Shown here piece by piece: positions 1-8,037 of a stretch of 64,000 nucleotides of DNA. Numbering within the stretch: position 1 is the first letter of the stretch; each line of letters begins with the position of its first letter. This DNA is from Caulifigura coniformis (lineage in GTDB: Bacteria > Planctomycetota > Planctomycetia > Planctomycetales > Planctomycetaceae), in the NCBI RefSeq assembly GCF_007745175.1, contig NZ_CP036271.1, positions 3,174,314 to 3,238,313 of the forward strand. Reading direction: 5' to 3'. The notes under the pieces are model-generated. The model was not told where the DNA came from. It searched no databases and saw only the letters and a program-made list of their open reading frames with translations. Both the position numbers and the translations under genes were made by a program.

Positions 1-515
1 TTTCCTGCACGCTGAAGACGTTCGAGAAGGGGCGTCCGCTCGATGACTATGGCGTGGCGGTGATCCAGTTGGAGAATGGCGGCCTGATGACGGTGACGGC
101 CAGCCAGGTGTCGCATGGTCGTGAAAACGACGCCTTCATCGAAGTGGACGGCACGAAAGGTTCGATCCAGTGGCGTCAGGAGGAGCCGAACGTGCTTGTC
201 GTTCGAAGGAACGGTGAGCCTCACCAGCTCTACACGCGAAACGGCGGGCCGTATCTGTCGGCGATTTCGACGGCGTCCTCGCGTCTGCCGAGCGGGCATC
301 CTGAAGCGTTCTTCGAGGCCTTTGCGAACATCTATCGCTCGTCGTATGACGCGATGGTGGCCCGTGCGACGGGGCAGAAGTTTGAGACGAAGAACACGAT
401 CTATCCGAACGTGTACGACGGCGTGGAAGGGATGTACTTCATCCAGCAGTGCGTCGCCTCCAGCAAGGAAGGGGGCGCGTGGCTGCCGCTGAAGCATTCT
501 TCGGCGAGAAAGTAA
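1..515 (+). CDS. Gfo/Idh/MocA-type oxidoreductase, C-terminal part (5' end outside window)
   Basis: The open frame has no stop back to the window edge, so the true start lies upstream; the GTG at 54 is internal. The visible 170 residues read as the C-terminal substrate-binding half of a Gfo/Idh/MocA dehydrogenase: a beta-sheet stretch (VIQLENGGLMTVTASQ), then HPEAFFEAFANIYRSSYDA, a helix motif shared by inositol- and glucose-type members. These enzymes oxidise sugars or polyols with bound NAD(P); the nucleotide-binding N-terminus cannot be seen, so cofactor and substrate are unknown. The gene ends just before a strong terminator. The family call is confident, the substrate is not. Confidence 0.85.
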   Translation, partial: SCTLKTFEKGRPLDDYGVAVIQLENGGLMTVTASQVSHGRENDAFIEVDGTKGSIQWRQEEPNVLVVRRNGEPHQLYTRNGGPYLSAISTASSRLPSGHPEAFFEAFANIYRSSYDAMVARATGQKFETKNTIYPNVYDGVEGMYFIQQCVASSKEGGAWLPLKHSSARK

Positions 516-538
516 TTCGAGCCGGAGATTCGAGACAC

Positions 539-576
539 AGAAGCCCGGCTTCTTTGAAGAAGCCGGGCTTCTTTTT
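539..576 (+). terminator. Rho-independent terminator
   Basis: A perfect 15-bp stem (AGAAGCCCGGCTTCT pairing with AGAAGCCGGGCTTCT) with a four-base loop is followed by five Ts. It terminates the oxidoreductase gene and overlaps the stop codon of the convergent gene, for which it may also act. Confidence 0.9.
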
Positions 577-2128
577 ACTTCGTGGAGGGGAGTCGGGCGG
601 GTTTCAGACCTTCCGCGTCCAGGTCGAGCCTGTAGAGGATCTGGTTGTATTCGTACCGGGGCGTGGGCGCGATGTTTTTGGTGAAGCTGTTGGTGTAAGT
701 GCCTTCGAAATAGACGAATCGGCCTCCCTGCTCGTCGAGGTCGGCGTGGTGGCAGACGTTGTAGAACGACTGGCCGGCGTGAGTGACGATTTTCACTGCC
801 CTGGCGAACGGGCCGTTGGGGGCCGGCCCTTCCGAGTACCAGACTTCCCCCAGGAACGAACTCGAACCGTCGTGCTGGCCTGAGATGAGGACCCAGCAGT
901 TCCGATGTTTGTTGAAGCGAACGGTGCCGAAGGCCATGCGAATCCGCTGGCCGGGCTCCGTTCCGGATTCCGGCGAGAGTCGCAACTCTTCGGGCTTGAT
1001 CTGGCCGGCCTTCAGGAGATTCTGCTCGGCCTCGGCCGTGATCGGCGCGGTCTTGTGATCCCAGCGCCAGTTGAGTTGTCCTTCGGGCGTGCGGTCGACC
1101 TGCGGGGCGGCCCCTGTTTCCCCGCCCTTCAGGCAGGTGAACGCCTCGTACTGCGCCGGATCGCAGACAGCTTCGAACGTGGCAGGGACGCGGACGGTGG
1201 CCGTGGCGTCGCCCCACATCAGCCAGCGCGTTCCGCCCTCTTCGACGAACACCGGGTGCGAGTCGATGAATCGCCACTTTTCCGTGAGCGGCTGGTGAGT
1301 GACCGGAATGAAGATTTCCTGTTCGTCGTCGAATTCGGCGATGCCCTGTTCGATCTGCTCCAGGAGACCCTTGCGACGGGAATAGCGGCAGACCATCCGT
1401 TCGACGCCTTTCGAATTCGGAACGACGGCCACGCCGCTGATCCAGATGACGCCGTCCTTCTGCTCGGGATAGGGAATCATGGCCCGGGCGAAGCCGGTGT
1501 CGGACTCGGTGAAGTACTGATAGGGAAGGCCCCGGTCGAGCGAGTCCCTGCCGGGGACGAAGAGGGGCGTCGTCGCGCCGGCGGTGCGGAACAGGCCCAG
1601 CGGAAAGGCCGCGCGGCTGGTATCGCCCCAGAACCAATACTGCTTCCCGCGATAGATCGTGGCCTGGATCGAGTCCTGCCCGACGACCTGGCCGCGGGTG
1701 ATGCGATCGCCCTCGGGGACGTCGTCGCCCAGGAGGACACTGTCGCGATAGCGGCCGGCCCCGGTGAGGCGGCAGATGCGTTCGGCGATGTTGATCCGCT
1801 TCAGTTTTACGGTCGCCTCGCCGCCGGCTTTCGCGGGGAGACGAACGCCTTCGTAGCCGAAGGGCGCCTTTGGCGGCTCGTACCCCTGGCACTTCACGCC
1901 GAAGTAGACGTCGCCGTCGAATTGTTCCGACTCGTCGCAGGCGACCTGGCCCGCGCTGTCCGTCACATAGGTGACGTGGTTGACCGTGGTGAGTTCGACG
2001 AGCGGGATTCCGCGGCCGGTCGCTTCGTCGACGAACCGGATGCGAAACGGCCGAGGGGGCTCAGCGGCCTGCGTGGCGGCGGCCATGAAGGAACCGACGA
2101 TCAGGGAGGCGATCTTCAGTGCGCTCAT
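575..2128 (-). CDS. Secreted protein of unknown function, propeller-like
   Basis: 517 residues from the ATG at 2128, which begins a clear signal peptide (MSALKIASLIVGSFMAAATQAAE). The frame is open further upstream to 2452, but that part is only the translated heptamer repeat and was left out. After the signal comes a short beta-rich domain (about residues 30-110), then repeated Trp/Asp/Gly-rich blocks such as KQYWFWGDTSRAA and TRWLMWGDATATVR, which suggest a five-bladed propeller like those of glycoside hydrolase families 43 and 62. No catalytic residues can be assigned. Probably periplasmic or surface-located; a related-looking secreted protein lies at 17834-18952. Confidence 0.75.
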   Translation of the reverse strand: MSALKIASLIVGSFMAAATQAAEPPRPFRIRFVDEATGRGIPLVELTTVNHVTYVTDSAGQVACDESEQFDGDVYFGVKCQGYEPPKAPFGYEGVRLPAKAGGEATVKLKRINIAERICRLTGAGRYRDSVLLGDDVPEGDRITRGQVVGQDSIQATIYRGKQYWFWGDTSRAAFPLGLFRTAGATTPLFVPGRDSLDRGLPYQYFTESDTGFARAMIPYPEQKDGVIWISGVAVVPNSKGVERMVCRYSRRKGLLEQIEQGIAEFDDEQEIFIPVTHQPLTEKWRFIDSHPVFVEEGGTRWLMWGDATATVRVPATFEAVCDPAQYEAFTCLKGGETGAAPQVDRTPEGQLNWRWDHKTAPITAEAEQNLLKAGQIKPEELRLSPESGTEPGQRIRMAFGTVRFNKHRNCWVLISGQHDGSSSFLGEVWYSEGPAPNGPFARAVKIVTHAGQSFYNVCHHADLDEQGGRFVYFEGTYTNSFTKNIAPTPRYEYNQILYRLDLDAEGLKPARLPSTK

Positions 2129-2171
2129 TGCGGGATGCCTGGGAGGGAGAGGTGCAGTGGAGAGGGGATGA

Positions 2172-2311
2172 TAGTGGGTAGTGGGTAGTGGGTAGTGGGT
2201 AGTGGGTAGTGGGTAGTGGGTAGTGGGTAGTGGGTAGTGGGTAGTGGGTAGTGGGTCGTGGGTCGTGGGTCGTGGGTCGTGGGTCGTGGGTCGTGGGGCG
2301 TGGGTCGTGGG
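2172..2311. repeat. Heptamer tandem repeat, 20 copies
   Basis: Twelve head-to-tail copies of TAGTGGG (2172-2255) run straight into eight copies of TCGTGGG (2256-2311), one of them GCGTGGG. The array lies between two divergent genes, about 40 bp beyond one start and 80 bp before the other. Because the unit is 7 bp, three units restore frame, which explains the open frame with a Thr-Thr-His-Tyr-Pro-Leu-Pro repeat on the minus strand. A short relict of the same unit occurs at 36177-36200. Confidence 0.97.
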
Positions 2312-2393
2312 TCGGCGTTGTTGGGGGCGCTCTTGCAGAGTTTGTGGGAGCGACTCCAATCTGGTGTGGACTGTTTGTGAGGGGAGGCCGTTG

Positions 2394-3827
2394 ATGCAGA
2401 TGTTTCTGGAAGGCCGCTGGATGAGCGGCGGGAAGATGCAGCCCGTCATCAATCCTTATGACGGCAAGCCGTTCGACGAGGTTCCGGTCGGGACTGCGGC
2501 CGAGGTGGATCGTGCACTGGCGGCACTGGTTCGCGGGGCCGCGGCCATGAAGGCGCTGTCGGCCTGGGAGCGGTCAAAGATCCTGGAGCGGGCTGCAGAA
2601 CTCATGACGGCCCAGGCGGACGATTTTGCCCGCACGATCACGCTGGAAGAGGGGAAGCCGATCCGCGAGTCGCGGCTGGAAACGAGCCGGGCGATTGAGG
2701 TTTTGAGGCTTTCGGCGGAAGAGGCCCGCCGGCTGTGCGGCGAAATGGTCCCCCTGGATGGAACGGAATCGGGCCAGGGGAAGATTGGGTTTACGCTCCG
2801 TGTCCCGTGCGGGATCGTCGCGGCGATCACACCTTTCAACTTCCCACTGAACCTCACGACTCACAAGGTCGGCCCAGCGCTGGCGGGAGGGAATGCGGTC
2901 CTCATCAAGCCTGCGAGCAACACGCCGCTTTCCGCCCTCAAGCTGACTCGGGTATTGCTCGACGCGGGACTGCCACCGGAATCGATCGCATGCGTCACCG
3001 GGCCCGGAGGCGCGCTTGGGAAAGCGATCTGCGAGGATCGACGTCTCCGGAAAATCAGCTTCACCGGCAGCTACGAAGTTGGCGAGATGATCTGCCGGGC
3101 GGCGGGCGTCAAGAAGGTGACGATGGAACTGGGCGGGAATGCGCCGATCGTGGTGATGGATGACGCCGACCTCGACAAGGCCGCGACGGCGGTGGCGTCG
3201 GCCGGGTATGCGAACGCCGGTCAGGTCTGCATTTCGGCGCAGCGGATCGTCACGGACCGCCGGGTGCAGTCGGATTTTGTCGATGCGCTGACGATGCGTG
3301 TGAAGGGGCTGAAGTCGGGCGATCCCCTGGATGAGTCGACGACGATCGGGCCGCTGGTCCGCGAAGGCGACGCGGAACGTGTGGCGAACTGGATCGAAGA
3401 AGCCGCCGGGGAGGGGGCGAGCGTGGTGACGGGAGGGAAGCGATCCCGCGCGTTCCTCGAGCCGGCGATCCTGAACAACGTGACAAGCGCGATGAAAGTG
3501 GGGCGTGAGGAACTGTTCGGTCCGGCGGTGGCCGTGATGCCGGCGGCGAATCTCGACGACGCGATCCGCATGGCGAACGACACGCGGTACGGGTTGTCGG
3601 CCGGGATCTTCACGCAGGACATCGATCGGGCGATGCGGTTCGCGAAAGAGGTGGAGAGCGGGTGCGTCCACATCAACTGGTCGAGCCAATGGCGGGCCGA
3701 CCTGATGCCGTATGGAGGGCTCAAAGACAGCGGCTTCGGGAAGGAAGGGCCGTCGTCTGCGATCCGCGAGATGACGGAAGAGAAGATGATCGTGCTCCAC
3801 CTGCCGGCGGCCCAGGCGCCGGGGTGA
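2394..3827 (+). CDS. NAD(P)-dependent aldehyde dehydrogenase
   Basis: 477 residues, the usual length of the family, from the ATG at 2394 preceded by AGGGGAGG at good spacing; upstream in-frame codons only translate the heptamer repeat. It oxidises an aldehyde to a carboxylic acid in the cytoplasm. The general-base motif VTMELGGNAP places Glu245, and NAGQVCISAQR places the catalytic Cys279. The proline-rich PCGIVAAITPFNFPLN block and the GGLKDSGFGKEG C-terminal motif are also present. The sequence resembles the lactaldehyde/succinate-semialdehyde/non-phosphorylating glyceraldehyde-3-phosphate group, but the substrate cannot be told. It appears monocistronic. Confidence 0.95.
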   Translation: MQMFLEGRWMSGGKMQPVINPYDGKPFDEVPVGTAAEVDRALAALVRGAAAMKALSAWERSKILERAAELMTAQADDFARTITLEEGKPIRESRLETSRAIEVLRLSAEEARRLCGEMVPLDGTESGQGKIGFTLRVPCGIVAAITPFNFPLNLTTHKVGPALAGGNAVLIKPASNTPLSALKLTRVLLDAGLPPESIACVTGPGGALGKAICEDRRLRKISFTGSYEVGEMICRAAGVKKVTMELGGNAPIVVMDDADLDKAATAVASAGYANAGQVCISAQRIVTDRRVQSDFVDALTMRVKGLKSGDPLDESTTIGPLVREGDAERVANWIEEAAGEGASVVTGGKRSRAFLEPAILNNVTSAMKVGREELFGPAVAVMPAANLDDAIRMANDTRYGLSAGIFTQDIDRAMRFAKEVESGCVHINWSSQWRADLMPYGGLKDSGFGKEGPSSAIREMTEEKMIVLHLPAAQAPG

Positions 3828-3848
3828 TCGGGGCGCGGGCCCGCGAAG

Positions 3849-5300
3849 CTATTTCAGTTCGATGTTCATGGGGCTGTTGGCCTCCTTCACTTCCCGGATG
3901 TCGCCGGAGGTTCCCGCGCTGGTGTAGGCACCGGGGACCTTCTTGTAGTTTTCGGGATTGAAGGGGTCGATCCAGACGCGATTCTGGCCAATGACGGCGC
4001 CTCGCACGCCTTCCATATACATCAACTCGAAATTTCCTTCTTCGTCCGTCAGTCCTGTCGCCCCGCGGGGAGCCCCCTTCTTCTGGCTGCTCTCGGCGGG
4101 GTCTTTCACAACGATGGGCGTGAAATTCACGACGACCCCGGCGAGCGGCTGGTTCTTGAGAGTGACCTTTCCGGAGACACGGGCGAGCGGAGGGAGCTGG
4201 ACGTTCGAGCCCAGCATGTAGTTCATGCCGAAATACAGGACCGCGCAGAGGATGACGGTTCCTGCGATGTGCGGACCGAACTGTTTCCCAATCGACTTAA
4301 AGGCGCCGGCGTAGTCGAAGCGCTCGCGCTCCTCTTTGGGCATCTGGGCCGCGCGGCTGCGACCTTCCTGCGAGGCCTTGGCGAGCAAGTCCTTGGCGCT
4401 GGACGCCGTGCCTGAGGCGCCGGAGAGAGCCGCCATGGCCGATTCTGCGGTCGAGAGCCGGCCTTTGTTGGGGGGCGGAAGCGTTTCCGAGGGGCCTGAG
4501 ACGTTGGTTTCGTCGTCCGACATGGAAAGCCGCCGGCCTGCTCCAGGACGAGGGGCTGCGCCTTTCTTTGCGGCGCTGTCATCGGGAATCGGGGGAAGTG
4601 CCTTCGGCTTGGGACCTTCCATCAGGAAGGAGTCGAGATCGAAATCTCCATCGCCTGATTTTGCGGCGTCTTTCCCGGCGGGGGGGGCTGCCTCGGCGGG
4701 AGGAACTGCCTCCGCGGGGGCGGCTGGCTTTGCTTCGGCTGCGGGCTTCTTCGATTCGTTCTCCGCGGGAGGTTCCGGCTGGGGGCCATCCTCGGCGTCG
4801 GTCTCCGACATGCGGAGTTTCGGCTTGCCGGCGGACTGAGGTTTCTCGGCGGGAGCCTTTTCGGCCGCTGCTTTTCCGGATCGAGGTTTGTCTGCGTCGT
4901 CGTTCGCTTCGGCTTCCGGCGTGACTGGCCTGGGGCTGTCGCCGGGAGCGGGTTTGGCGGCTTTGGGCCGGGGCGTGGGCTCGGACAGGTCGTCGGTCGG
5001 GGCGGGCTTGACCTTTGAGCCGTTGGTTTCAGGGGGCGGCGGGGGAGCGGCTTCCGCAGCGGGCGCCTTGGGGGCGGCTTTGGTCTTCGTGGGGATCTTG
5101 AGGGCCCCGGTGTCGCCGGCGCCGGCCGCTGCTGCGGTTTCGGAGGCACCGAGCGGTGCGCCCGCAGCGCGGGCTGCTTCTTCAAGCGTGGGAACGTTGA
5201 GCGTTCCCTTGCACGCCGGGCACTTGCCTTTAGTTCCTGCGAGTTCTTCCTTGACCTTGAGAACGACGCCACATTTTTCGCAGGTCACGCGAATCGACAT
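3849..5300 (-). CDS. Membrane protein with zinc ribbon and carboxypeptidase-regulatory-like domain
   Basis: 483 residues from the ATG at 5300 (MSIRVTCEKCG); the open frame upstream is not protein-like. An N-terminal zinc ribbon has Cys7, Cys10, Cys27 and Cys30. About 270 residues of Ala/Pro/Lys/Glu low-complexity follow, then one membrane segment (IAGTVILCAVLYFGMNYML) and a C-terminal beta-sandwich (SGKVTLKNQPLAGVVVNFTP) of the carboxypeptidase-regulatory type. The ribbon and linker should be cytoplasmic and the sandwich exported. This layout is common among planctomycete proteins of unknown role. Confidence 0.8.
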   Translation of the reverse strand: MSIRVTCEKCGVVLKVKEELAGTKGKCPACKGTLNVPTLEEAARAAGAPLGASETAAAAGAGDTGALKIPTKTKAAPKAPAAEAAPPPPPETNGSKVKPAPTDDLSEPTPRPKAAKPAPGDSPRPVTPEAEANDDADKPRSGKAAAEKAPAEKPQSAGKPKLRMSETDAEDGPQPEPPAENESKKPAAEAKPAAPAEAVPPAEAAPPAGKDAAKSGDGDFDLDSFLMEGPKPKALPPIPDDSAAKKGAAPRPGAGRRLSMSDDETNVSGPSETLPPPNKGRLSTAESAMAALSGASGTASSAKDLLAKASQEGRSRAAQMPKEERERFDYAGAFKSIGKQFGPHIAGTVILCAVLYFGMNYMLGSNVQLPPLARVSGKVTLKNQPLAGVVVNFTPIVVKDPAESSQKKGAPRGATGLTDEEGNFELMYMEGVRGAVIGQNRVWIDPFNPENYKKVPGAYTSAGTSGDIREVKEANSPMNIELK

Positions 5301-5436
5301 AACGGAACTGCCTTCTGGGTCGAGGCCCCACCGGATGCGGCGCCGTTTCGCGACGAAATCGTTTCGCCGGACGCCAACCGTGCGCCGCTTCGACTCCCTC
5401 CAGAATACGCTGCCACGGGCTGGAACCAAAGTAAAC

Positions 5437-5469
5437 GGCCGCATGGCAATCCGATTTGCCATGCGGCCG
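5437..5469 (-). terminator. Hairpin terminator of the DUF1559 gene
   Basis: A perfect 14-bp inverted repeat (CGGCCGCATGGCAA pairing with TTGCCATGCGGCCG) lies about 40 bp beyond the minus-strand stop at 5509. Read on the minus strand it is followed by TTTACTTT, so it can act as a terminator. Confidence 0.75.
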
Positions 5470-5508
5470 GAGACGTTCGGTGGTTGCAGCCCCCGGAATT
5501 CGTCGGTT

Positions 5509-6594
5509 TCAGAACGCGATGTCGATGGGGGAGCCCTGGGCCATATTGCCGAGGTTTTCCCACGTCCGACGGTCGATGTTGACGCCGATCGCCTTCACAC
5601 TGCCGTCGCCCATGCAGACCTGGATGATTCCGTCATGGAGACTGTCGGCCTCGTCGTAATGGCGTCCGGTGTGCGGGGATTCGCGGGTGGAGAGCATCGT
5701 CGCCGGACCGCCGAAGCACCAGCCGTCGCTGCTGAGCAGGAGGTTGAGGTTGGCGTTGTTGGCGGCGGCGGCGAGGTTGGCGTTCTCGAAGATGCGTCGC
5801 TCGGCGATCATGATGACGTTGGAGGTGCCGTCGCTGACGCCGGCCATCGACGTCGCGCTGTTCACTCCGAACATTCCGACCTTGGAGGAGTGCTGCGAGT
5901 AGGGGGACATGTTGGTTGCGGTGATGACGGTGGTCGACAGCTGCGCCGGCGTGAGCCAGTAGGTCTGGCGCTGCTGCGGCATGAAGGTGATGCCGGAGCC
6001 GGTCACTGCGGCGTAGTCGTTGCCGCCCGAGTTCCAGCTGATGTCGACGCGGTCGGTGTTCTGGAACCGGCTGCCGGCGAACATGTCGTTCCGGCGCGTC
6101 GGGCAGTAGAGGGCCGTCAGGTTGACCTTGGGGGGATAGATGACGGCGAGGTCCTGGGTGGTGGCCCCGACTTCGCCCATCGTGCGGACGTTGAGGTTGA
6201 AGTTCCAGAAGTTGTAGAGGGCGCCCTGATCGATCATCGGCAGGATGTGCAGGATCCAGGAGGTCCCGTGGTAGCCGGGGCCGGTCGCGATGTTGCTCTG
6301 GTTCGGGAGGATGCCGGGGATGAGGAACTTGGGTTCGGTCGGATTGACGTAGCGTCCGACAGCGGGGTCGTTGCTGAAGAGGTTCGCGACCTGGCCGGGC
6401 GGGAAGACCTTGTGGGAATCGTGATAGTTGTGGAGTGCGAGGCCGAGCTGTTTCAGTTTGTTGGCGCATTCCGTCTTGCGAGCGGCCTCTCGGGCCCGCT
6501 GAACGGCTGGCAAGAGAAGCGACACGAGGATGGCGATGATGGCGATCACCACCAGAAGCTCGATCAGGGTGAATCCGCGACGAGTCTGTCGCAT
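5509..6594 (-). CDS. DUF1559 prepilin-like protein (copy 1)
   Basis: 361 residues. The N-terminus carries a type IV pilin/pseudopilin signal: short basic leader, cleavage after Gly at [16 protein letters not shown], methylation-type Glu, and one hydrophobic helix. The rest is the DUF1559 domain, ending with the H-x9-DG motif ([12 protein letters not shown]). Such proteins are expanded in planctomycetes; a surface or envelope role fed by the type II/IV secretion machinery is inferred, and the exact job is unknown. This copy stands alone with its own terminator. Two relatives lie at 16507-17562 and 22573-23661. Confidence 0.93.
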   Translation of the reverse strand: MRQTRRGFTLIELLVVIAIIAILVSLLLPAVQRAREAARKTECANKLKQLGLALHNYHDSHKVFPPGQVANLFSNDPAVGRYVNPTEPKFLIPGILPNQSNIATGPGYHGTSWILHILPMIDQGALYNFWNFNLNVRTMGEVGATTQDLAVIYPPKVNLTALYCPTRRNDMFAGSRFQNTDRVDISWNSGGNDYAAVTGSGITFMPQQRQTYWLTPAQLSTTVITATNMSPYSQHSSKVGMFGVNSATSMAGVSDGTSNVIMIAERRIFENANLAAAANNANLNLLLSSDGWCFGGPATMLSTRESPHTGRHYDEADSLHDGIIQVCMGDGSVKAIGVNIDRRTWENLGNMAQGSPIDIAF

Positions 6595-6827
6595 GGCAGG
6601 CCTCTACTCTGGAACGGAAAAAATGATCCCGGATCGGAATACGACCGGCGTCATGCCGCATCGTGAGCGAATCCGGAAAATCGCCGCAAAAACGTGCAAT
6701 CCTGCCGGCCCGCTTCTCAAACATCATCCGGCAGCCGAAGCCGGACTGTCAAGCTGAAAGACCTCTCCCTGAAAGGCGTTGAGTTGGAATAGAGTTCCGG
6801 CGTTTCGCGGCCCCAAGGCGATTCTTC

Positions 6828-7967
6828 ATGCAGCCGACAGTCCGGCAACTGCACCTCGCATTCGTCGGCGTTCTCGTCGGCGTGGGGGTCCTCATGGCGT
6901 TCAGCGCCAGCATGTCGTCGAAGCCGGGCGTCTCGAGCGCGGGATACATATTCCGGCACCTGGGGTGCCTGGCGCTGGCGATTCCCGCAGCGGCCGTTGC
7001 CTCGCGGATCACTCCCGAAACGTGGCGGCGGATTGCTCCGTGGGCGTTTTTCGGGACGTGCCTGCTGCTGGTGCTGGTGCTGATTCCCGGGATCGGCGCC
7101 CGGGTGAACGGAGCCCGCCGGTGGTTTCGCGTGGGCGGATTCTCGCTGCAACCCTCGGAACTGATGAAACTTGTGCTTCCGCCGTACCTCGCGGTCGTCC
7201 TCGAACAACAGCGGGCGCTGAAACGCCCGTTCCGCTCGGATGTCGTTCGACTGCTCGTACCGCTGGGCGTGGTGGCCGTGCTGTCGATCCTCGAGCCGGA
7301 CCTCGGATCGGCCGTGCTGCTGCTGACGACAGGGGGGATCGTCCTGTGGACGGGAGGGTGGCCGTTGAAGCGGATTGCCGGGGCGGCGCTGCTCTGCTCT
7401 CCGTCGCTTCTGGGCCTGTTGTTTCTCAAGCCGTACCAGCGGCAGCGGCTGACGGGGTTTGTGGACGTATGGACGGCTCCGGAACGGGCTCCGTACCAGA
7501 TCAAGCAGTCGCTGCTGACGCTGGGGGTCGGCGGCTGGTTTGGAGAGGGGCTCGGCAAGGGTTGGCAGAAGCTGAGCTTCCTGCCGGAGGCGAATACGGA
7601 CTTCGTGTTCTCCGTCGTTGGTGAGGAGGTGGGGCTGGTGGGAACGCTCGGGGTCGTGGGGGCCTGGCTGGGGGTGTATCTCACAGGCATGCGGATGCTT
7701 TCGACGCGGCATCCGCGTTCATTGCCGGCGATCGTGGGCTTCACGTGGCTGACGATGCTGGTGTCGCAGGCCGCGCTCAACATCTGCGTGGTGACGGCGC
7801 TGGCGCCACCGAAAGGGGTGTCGCATCCGCTTCTGAGTTACGGCGGGACGAGCCTGCTCGTGAGCATCGTCATCGTCGGGGCGTTCGTTGGAATGACCCG
7901 GGACGAATCGACCGAGGCACTGGACGAAGGGGCGCTCCCGGAGACGTCGCGGAGCCGGGCGGCGTAG
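6828..7967 (+). CDS. ftsW: FtsW/RodA/SpoVE (SEDS) peptidoglycan glycosyltransferase
   Basis: 379 residues, a normal SEDS length, with about ten membrane segments. Hallmarks are the GARRWFRVGGFSLQPSELMK block (charged loop then QPSE), LEPDLGSAVLL, the long extracytoplasmic loop with KPYQRQRL, and the C-terminal GGTSLLVSI motif. SEDS proteins polymerise lipid II glycan strands together with a class B penicillin-binding protein in division (FtsW) or elongation (RodA). No penicillin-binding, mur or fts gene is adjacent, so FtsW versus RodA cannot be settled by context; sequence flavour favours FtsW. AAGG precedes the ATG. Confidence 0.9.
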   Translation: MQPTVRQLHLAFVGVLVGVGVLMAFSASMSSKPGVSSAGYIFRHLGCLALAIPAAAVASRITPETWRRIAPWAFFGTCLLLVLVLIPGIGARVNGARRWFRVGGFSLQPSELMKLVLPPYLAVVLEQQRALKRPFRSDVVRLLVPLGVVAVLSILEPDLGSAVLLLTTGGIVLWTGGWPLKRIAGAALLCSPSLLGLLFLKPYQRQRLTGFVDVWTAPERAPYQIKQSLLTLGVGGWFGEGLGKGWQKLSFLPEANTDFVFSVVGEEVGLVGTLGVVGAWLGVYLTGMRMLSTRHPRSLPAIVGFTWLTMLVSQAALNICVVTALAPPKGVSHPLLSYGGTSLLVSIVIVGAFVGMTRDESTEALDEGALPETSRSRAA

Positions 7968-8037
7968 GGAACGTTGTTGCAGCCTGTTGCCGACCGACTC
8001 GTGAGGGCGCTACTGCGGGACTGCTTGACCGCGTGGA

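Noticed and set aside
905-2188. Long plus-strand open frame (427 codons)
   Set aside because: Antisense shadow of the minus-strand secreted protein; no domain likeness.
2172-2311. CRISPR array
   Set aside because: The units are 7 bp and contiguous with no spacers.
2129-2452. 108-residue N-terminal extension of the secreted propeller-like protein, with Thr-Thr-His-Tyr-Pro-Leu-Pro repeats
   Set aside because: It is only the translated heptamer array and flanking DNA; a signal peptide starts at 2128.
4888-6666. 592-codon plus-strand frame
   Set aside because: Runs across two minus-strand genes and their gap; Gly/Val/Asp-rich composition typical of antisense frames in GC-rich DNA.
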